Positions 5,167 through 5,296 of a DNA stretch of 5,296 nt are shown here, piece after piece. The stretch spans positions 1-5,296 of the forward strand of contig CAAENB010000049.1 of NCBI GenBank assembly GCA_900757235.1, in the 5' to 3' direction. Position 1 is the first letter of the stretch. Each line of letters opens with the position of its first letter. Under the pieces are notes generated by a model, which saw only the letters and a list, made by a program, of their open reading frames with translations, searched no databases and was not told the DNA's origin. The DNA is from an uncultured Collinsella sp. GTDB taxonomy: Bacteria; Actinomycetota; Coriobacteriia; Coriobacteriales; Coriobacteriaceae. A program made the translations under genes and the position numbers.

Positions 5167-5265
5167 AAACGCCCCTAAGCGAGCAAGGTGACGTGAAATG
5201 AAAGGGCGCTGACCTTATGGTCGCGCCCTTGAAATTGAACGTCAGATTGCCGCTTAGGGGCGTTT
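5167..5265. repeat. 99-bp multi-stem palindrome
   Basis: The outer perfect 15-bp stem pairs AAACGCCCCTAAGCG (5167-5181) with CGCTTAGGGGCGTTT (5251-5265). Further in, GCAA (5183-5186) pairs with TTGC (5247-5250) and TGACGT (5189-5194) with ACGTCA (5239-5244). A tip stem pairs AAGGGCGC-GACC (5202-5214, with a bulged T at 5210) with GGTCGCGCCCTT (5219-5230) around the loop TTAT. The stems nest along one axis, so the whole unit can fold as a single interrupted hairpin. It may be a small element, a structured RNA, or a terminator for a gene beyond the window; no T tract supports the last. Confidence 0.82.
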
Positions 5266-5296
5266 GCAGCGTCAACTGGTTACGCGGTTCGTAGAA

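Larger units (their letters stand above)
4899..5296. other. Gene-free stretch filled by three consecutive inverted repeats
   Basis: No coding region is supported after pdxT. The stretch holds three separate long palindromes (4939-5006, 5012-5069 and 5167-5265) and imperfect extra copies of the ACGTCCCCAA motif between the second and third. The last 31 bases (5266-5296) show nothing I can name. Confidence 0.7.

Noticed and set aside
5090..5275. Possible 61-codon minus-strand gene after pdxT
   Set aside because: It lies entirely within the palindromic region, has no recognisable ribosome site, and its sequence is dictated by the inverted repeats.

Overview
The window looks like the chromosome of a G+C-rich gut actinobacterium of the class Coriobacteriia, most likely Collinsella or a close relative. 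This rests on recognition of the protein families (the rubrerythrin tail, the pdxR-pdxST arrangement and a coriobacterial hypothetical protein) and on codon use rich in GCC, GGC, AAG and CTG. No database search was possible.

Layout: (1) Positions 2-154 (+) are the last 50 codons of a rubrerythrin/NADH-peroxidase-type diiron protein, closed by a clear rho-independent terminator at 189-219. (2) Positions 285-407 hold the first copy of a ~119-bp repeat with terminal inverted repeats. (3) 396-1529 (-) is an uncharacterised protein with a PD-(D/E)XK/DUF559-like nuclease-type C-terminal region. (4) 1530-1705 is intergenic and carries a different long inverted repeat (1606-1673). (5) 1706-1824 is the second copy of the ~119-bp repeat. 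(6) 1815-3254 (-) is a MocR/GntR-family regulator, probably PdxR. (7) 3255-3399 is a short divergent control region with a duplicated CTGACCTT box. (8) 3400-4290 and 4311-4898 (+) are pdxS and pdxT. (9) 4899-5296 has no gene and holds three consecutive long inverted repeats.

How the genes work together: PdxS and PdxT form the PLP synthase of the DXP-independent vitamin B6 route. PdxT releases ammonia from glutamine. PdxS condenses it with ribose 5-phosphate and glyceraldehyde 3-phosphate to make pyridoxal 5'-phosphate. The divergent MocR-type protein keeps the PLP-binding lysine of its aminotransferase-like domain and is the likely PLP-responsive regulator of pdxST.

The most unusual content is the repeats. 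Both minus-strand genes end inside the same end of the two ~119-bp repeat copies, so both proteins finish with Asn-Leu-Ser-Glu-stop. A 12-base string in the repeat end contains TAA, TGA and TAG in three different reading frames. The repeat therefore acts as an all-frame translation stop for a gene entering it. Together with the separate inverted repeats at 1606-1673 and 4939-5265, the window carries at least three unrelated families of small palindromic elements around an otherwise ordinary vitamin B6 locus.
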